A DNA stretch of 64,000 nucleotides, taken from assembly GCA_947502975.1 (NCBI GenBank), contig CANNBV010000002.1, forward strand, positions 811,251 to 875,250, in the 5' to 3' direction. The DNA comes from an uncultured Flavobacteriaceae bacterium. Its GTDB lineage: Bacteria; Bacteroidota; Bacteroidia; Flavobacteriales; Flavobacteriaceae. The notes beneath the pieces are model-generated. The model was not told the origin of the DNA, searched no databases, and saw only the letters and a list, made by a program, of their open reading frames with translations. Made by a program: the position numbers and the translations under genes. This document shows, piece by piece, positions 60,212 to 64,000 of the stretch (position 1 is the stretch's first letter; each line of letters begins with the position of its first letter).

Positions 60212-61789
60212 TTAATTTGAAATAATCAATCTTTTATTTACAAATCCTTTGTTGGTATTAAATTTTAAGAGATAGATTCCAGGTGCTAAACTTGCTAGAT
60301 CAATTGAATCTTCTTTTAAATTTTGAATTGATTTAATTTTGAAACCATTTATTGAATAGATTTCCAGAGTATTTATTTGATGTTTCGATTTAAAGTTTAT
60401 GTTTCCAGATGTAGGATTGGGATATAAGATTAAATCAGAATGCATTTTTTTATCTGAAATACTTAAGCTTCCTGAAGATTCGTAGATGTAAGCAGATCCT
60501 GCATCTGCAAATGTGTCACTATTATCAGATGCAAATCCATTATCTTCTCTATAGGCACCAACCAATGCAAAATTACCATCTATAGCCACAGAGAAGGCAA
60601 AGAAATCCTGAAAGGCTCTATCTGATGCAGTTATTTTGTCTGTTTCACTCCAAACACCATTTGTTCCCTTTTCAAAGATATACGCAGCACCAGCTTCAGT
60701 AAGAAAGTTGTTTCCAGCACTATCATGGTCTTCTTTATAAGCACCAATAATTACATTGTTTTCGCTTATAGAAACTGCGTATCCAAAAGTATCTCCAACA
60801 GCTCTATCAGAGGCCACCAACTTTTGTGTTTCTACCCATTCATTACTCGAGTTTCTATTGAATATATAAGCTGAACCAGCACTTGATAAATTATTGGAGT
60901 TTGAAGTATCTTCTTCTTCCTCTTTAGCTCCTATAACAATAAAATCACCTCGAATTGCAACAGAATATCCGAATTCATCATCTTGTGCTCTATCAGAGGA
61001 TACTAGCTTTTTAACTTGAGTCCAATTACTGCCAATATTTTCAAAAACATAGGCAGATCCAGAGTCGTCCAAATTATTATTTCCAGATGCGTCATCATCT
61101 TCCCAATACGCACCAACAACAGCAAAGTTTTGATCAATAGAAACTGAAAATCCAAAACGATCATCTTCTTCTCTATCTGAAGGCACAAGTTTTTCAGATT
61201 GACTCCAGTTATCATTTACGTTTGTAAAAATATAAGCCGAACCTGCATTGCTTAGGTTATTACCTCCAAATTTGTCTTCCTCTTCTTCGTATGCACCAAC
61301 AATAATGTTGTTACCACTTATAGCTACGGCATAACCAAATAGATCATTGTTTTCTCCATCCGCAGCCTGTATTTTTTGTATTTCAGACCAATTACCAGAA
61401 GAATTCTTTTTAAACACATATGCTGCTCCTTCTACATTTTCTGGTGCGCCAACCACTGCATAATCTCCACTTATAGAAACAGAAAAACCAAAATTATCAT
61501 TAGACGACCTATCAGAGGCTACTATCTTTTGAACCTCTAGCCAGCCTCCGTTAGTATCTCTTTCAAATATATAGGCAGCTCCAGCTTGACTCATTAGGTT
61601 ACCTCCAGAAGCATCACCATCTTCAGATCTTGCACCAATTATGGCATAATTGGCATCTATAGCAACGGCATATCCAAAATTATCGTTAGTACTTCTATCT
61701 GTGCCAATAATTTTTGCGTTTTCTGTCCAGGATTGTCCGAAGCAAATAGAACAGAATAATACAAAAATGTACTTAAAATATTTTCTCAT
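60212..61789 (-). CDS. FG-GAP repeat protein with T9SS type A sorting domain
   Basis: 525 residues with a signal peptide (1-18). Seven repeats of about 58 residues follow the pattern DRxxxDxFGYxVAIxxxxxIIGAxxEDxDxxGxNxxxxAGxAYIF, i.e. an integrin-like propeller with Ca-binding-type D-x-D loops. It is followed by a linker and a T9SS C-terminal domain (LILYPNPTSGNINF ... KRLIISN, about 450-525). It should be exported and possibly cleaved at the surface. Such proteins may bind polysaccharide or Ca2+ but the ligand is unknown. Confidence 0.9.
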   Translation of the reverse strand: MRKYFKYIFVLFCSICFGQSWTENAKIIGTDRSTNDNFGYAVAIDANYAIIGARSEDGDASGGNLMSQAGAAYIFERDTNGGWLEVQKIVASDRSSNDNFGFSVSISGDYAVVGAPENVEGAAYVFKKNSSGNWSEIQKIQAADGENNDLFGYAVAISGNNIIVGAYEEEEDKFGGNNLSNAGSAYIFTNVNDNWSQSEKLVPSDREEDDRFGFSVSIDQNFAVVGAYWEDDDASGNNNLDDSGSAYVFENIGSNWTQVKKLVSSDRAQDDEFGYSVAIRGDFIVIGAKEEEEDTSNSNNLSSAGSAYIFNRNSSNEWVETQKLVASDRAVGDTFGYAVSISENNVIIGAYKEDHDSAGNNFLTEAGAAYIFEKGTNGVWSETDKITASDRAFQDFFAFSVAIDGNFALVGAYREDNGFASDNSDTFADAGSAYIYESSGSLSISDKKMHSDLILYPNPTSGNINFKSKHQINTLEIYSINGFKIKSIQNLKEDSIDLASLAPGIYLLKFNTNKGFVNKRLIISN

Positions 61790-61813
61790 AATTACGATAT
61801 TTAAAGCCGTTTT

Positions 61814-63178
61814 TTATTTGAATAAATTTTGATGTAATAATTCCCAGTTTGTCAGCCCAGTGCCTTTATAAGTGTAGGTCACATCCTTTTTTATAAGCAT
61901 AAATCTTGTTACGGTAGATAGCGTATATGTTTTACCTCTTAGTTTGTAGGTTCTACCTGGTGGTGTAAAAGAGTGAGCTGCATCTATGTAATTGGGAGCT
62001 CCTTTAAATTTTGAAGCTATACTTCCCGTTTTTGTGACATCTCCAGACTTGAAGCTATAGAAGTAATATTTAGTGCCTTTAAAAAAGTATATGCCAGATT
62101 TATCATGAGTTGCGGCATCTAGATTACTAGGCGCTCCTTTCCATCCATCTCTACCTATAACGCCAACTTTATCCACTGCTCGTTTAGATGAATCGTAGCG
62201 GTAATATTTTGTGCCTTTAAAGAAGTAATATTTTTTATTTTCGGGATGCCAAGTAACAGCATCTACATCTTTTGGAATGCCTTTATATGCGTCGTATCCT
62301 AATTTTCTTTTTGTTACTTTTTGTGTATTTGGGTTAAGTCGTAAAGCCAAACTTTTTAATCCAGATTTAAAAAAAGCAGCATTACCGTTTCCTGTTTCGT
62401 TTTCATCTAGCTCAATGGCAAGTCTTGTAAAATAATTAGTGTTGTAATCGTTCACTTGCATTTTTTGGGAACTTTTAAAAAAATGAACGTCATCGGTATG
62501 CATTACGGCTGCATCAAGTCTATGAAAAAGTCCTCGCCAACCATCTCTCCCAATAACTCCCTTTTTATCAGTACTTCTACCAAAAACATAGCGATAATAG
62601 TGGTCTACTGTAAAAAAGTAAGCTTTACCATTTGGGTGCATAGTAGCACTAGCTATGTTAGCTGGTAAGCCTTTCCAGCCATCAACACCAATAGTTCCAA
62701 CTTTATCCACTTTGTCTTTAGAAAAACTGAAACGATAGTATTTTTTACCTTTAAAAAAATATGCTGAGTTATTAGTTGGGTGCATGATGGCAGCATCTAT
62801 TGGTCCTTCTAATCCGTTCCATCCATCTACTCCTATAATACCTTTACGGTCAACTCTCTTTTTACTGAAGTCATAACGATGATACATGTTGCCAATAAAG
62901 AAATATGCTTTTTTGTTTTTTGGATGTATCAAAGCAGCATTAACATTTGGAGTTAGGTCATACCAACCATCCTTCCCAATCCTTCCCATTTTTTCTAATT
63001 TGTCTGTAGTGGGATTGTATTGATGAAAAAATTGTCCAATAAAGAAGTGAACTTTACCGCTAGATGGATGTAGTACACTTGCATTAATAGTTTGTATGTC
63101 GTTGTTTAAGGTATTTGCATTAAGTATTAACAATGGAAATACCATCGTAATTATCAAAATTATTTTTAGATTTTTCAT
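61814..63178 (-). CDS. Secreted hemopexin-repeat protein
   Basis: 454 residues with a signal peptide (1-22). About eight hemopexin units of about 45-50 residues: DAAxxHPxxxxAYFFKGxKYYRYxxxxxxVDKxGxIGxDGWKGL. Unit 5 is interrupted (HTDDVHFFKSSQKMQVND ... KLGYDAYKG, about residues 225-310) by a longer segment. Eight units could make two four-bladed propellers. Bacterial hemopexin proteins exist (photopexins) and are scarce. No T9SS tail is present; the C-terminus ends LLHQNLF. Confidence 0.88.
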   Translation of the reverse strand: MKNLKIILIITMVFPLLILNANTLNNDIQTINASVLHPSSGKVHFFIGQFFHQYNPTTDKLEKMGRIGKDGWYDLTPNVNAALIHPKNKKAYFFIGNMYHRYDFSKKRVDRKGIIGVDGWNGLEGPIDAAIMHPTNNSAYFFKGKKYYRFSFSKDKVDKVGTIGVDGWKGLPANIASATMHPNGKAYFFTVDHYYRYVFGRSTDKKGVIGRDGWRGLFHRLDAAVMHTDDVHFFKSSQKMQVNDYNTNYFTRLAIELDENETGNGNAAFFKSGLKSLALRLNPNTQKVTKRKLGYDAYKGIPKDVDAVTWHPENKKYYFFKGTKYYRYDSSKRAVDKVGVIGRDGWKGAPSNLDAATHDKSGIYFFKGTKYYFYSFKSGDVTKTGSIASKFKGAPNYIDAAHSFTPPGRTYKLRGKTYTLSTVTRFMLIKKDVTYTYKGTGLTNWELLHQNLFK

Positions 63179-63205
63179 GTGTAAGTTTATTGTGGTTAAT
63201 AGCTT

Positions 63206-64000
63206 TTACTCTTCAAAAGTAGGTTGTGCAGTTTCAGTTTTCATAAATTCATAATCGCTTATTTGTACTGTTTTTTCAATAGCTTCTAAACCAATACAGG
63301 TCATTTCGGTATTAAACTTTTTATTTTCTTTATTAATGAATTGCATTTCCATGACTAAACTGCTTTCTGCCATTTCTAACCATTTTTTATTAAAACCTTT
63401 GGGTAAAGTTTTGGAAGTATTGTTGTCTTTAAATATTTGGTTAAAGCTTACTGGAGCATCAAAAGCTACATACATTATAATTTTCATTTCATTATTTTCT
63501 ACGGTAAATCCTTGACATTCATACCCAAGGATGGTTTTAGTACCCAGTTCTTTAAATTGACTGTTTTTTAGTTGTTCTTCATTATCATCGTCTGTATCTT
63601 GTAAAGGAACAATGTGCCCCATTTTTTTACCTTGTGCTTCCATGAAAATAGTAGTTGTATTCAAGGCTTCGTCTAAAACCATAAGCATGTTTCCAGCTTT
63701 TTTACTTTTGCTTATTTCTGGTGTAGATCCAAAATAAGTCGCCTCTGGTTTTAAAAAATACACCATATTCATTTTACCTTTATTGGTTTTCATCTGTAGT
63801 TTATACTTGTATTCAAACTCATAACTTTCAGGTAGTATTTCTGGGTTCATACTTTTTTTAGTAAGATTGATGCTAAAAAGCTTTTCAACACTTTTTTCGG
63901 CTTTTCTTGCAGCCATTTCTTCGGCTTTACGAATGGCAGCTTCTTTTGCTGCATCTTCTACTCGATTTTTTAATTTTTTAAGTAATTGTGCGTTGGTAGT
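63206..64000 (-). CDS. DUF4412 protein, N-terminus beyond the window (partial)
   Basis: 265 codons visible. The frame remains open to the window end, so the ATG at 63916 is internal. The first visible residues (TTNAQLLKKLKNRVEDAAKE...) form a charged helix rich in A, E, K and R. DUF4412-type features follow: KYKLQMKTNKGKMNMVYFLKPEATYFGS, MLMVLDEALNTTTIFMEAQGKKMGHIVPL, LGYECQGFTVENNEMKIIMYVA, and a Cys-containing MTCIGLEAIEKTVQISDYEF end. It is upstream of the hemopexin gene, 27 bases apart. Confidence 0.8.
   Translation of the reverse strand, partial: TTNAQLLKKLKNRVEDAAKEAAIRKAEEMAARKAEKSVEKLFSINLTKKSMNPEILPESYEFEYKYKLQMKTNKGKMNMVYFLKPEATYFGSTPEISKSKKAGNMLMVLDEALNTTTIFMEAQGKKMGHIVPLQDTDDDNEEQLKNSQFKELGTKTILGYECQGFTVENNEMKIIMYVAFDAPVSFNQIFKDNNTSKTLPKGFNKKWLEMAESSLVMEMQFINKENKKFNTEMTCIGLEAIEKTVQISDYEFMKTETAQPTFEE

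Noticed and set aside
1-64000. tRNA, rRNA, insertion sequences, prophage or integrase
   Set aside because: Reading both strands by eye, no cloverleaf-like T-loop sequence, ribosomal RNA block or transposase/integrase motif stood out. tRNAscan-SE or Infernal would be decisive.

Overview
The window looks like chromosome from a member of the Flavobacteriaceae (Bacteroidota), probably marine; genus cannot be decided by eye. Evidence: very A+T-rich DNA, TTTG/TAnnTTTG-type promoters, type IX secretion (T9SS) C-terminal sorting domains on two secreted proteins, many Bacteroidota-specific families (DUF4252, DUF2807, DUF5777, DUF4412, hemopexin and FG-GAP repeat proteins), and a fucosidase/sulfatase set typical of algal-polysaccharide users. 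I saw no tRNA, rRNA, transposase, integrase or CRISPR array.

Layout. 0-10 kb is mostly housekeeping: a PD40 protein, a peptide-type solute-binding lipoprotein, the tRNA methylthiotransferase MtaB, an acetyltransferase, a hydrolase, a lytic transglycosylase, ribosomal protein L34 and a short-form CarB. 10.3-13.5 kb is a large secreted M43-like metalloprotease. 13.5-27.4 kb is a minus-strand, tightly packed run of 13 genes: three B12-binding-type radical SAM proteins, five SAM methyltransferases, a flippase-like protein, a GT2 and a GT87-like glycosyltransferase, a CxxCH lipoprotein and a nucleotidyltransferase. I do not recognise it as a described pathway; it is the best candidate for an undescribed biosynthetic system, probably a methylated glycolipid or glycan. 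It is fed without an obvious break by a YceI / cytochrome c / DUF5777 / OB-fold set (27.4-29.7 kb).

30-33.4 kb holds a thioesterase, a SatD-DUF3307 pair and RmuC. SatD reads as a class III cyclase-like domain plus a helix-turn-helix, DUF3307 is a membrane protein with three HxxxD/H motifs, and palindromic operators sit inside the satD promoter. 33.5-43 kb is cobalamin acquisition and salvage: BtuF-BtuC-BtuD, CobU-CobT-CobS-CobC, a cobalamin riboswitch in front of a BtuB-like receptor, and two paralogous PP-loop ATPases at either edge. That supply fits the three B12-type radical SAM enzymes upstream.

43-47 kb has an S41 peptidase and an ECF sigma / anti-sigma-like / DUF4252 x2 unit. 47-52 kb is an L-fucose module (FAH hydrolase, SDR, GH29 fucosidase, sulfatase). 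52.6-57.2 kb is a PadR-PspC-DUF2807-DUF4870 envelope module. 57.5-64 kb carries small conserved proteins, then secreted repeat proteins: a VPGGDTF heptad protein, an FG-GAP T9SS protein, a hemopexin-repeat protein and a DUF4412 protein cut by the window end. Two related GC-rich intergenic elements in opposite orientation lie at 44.6 and 56.7 kb.
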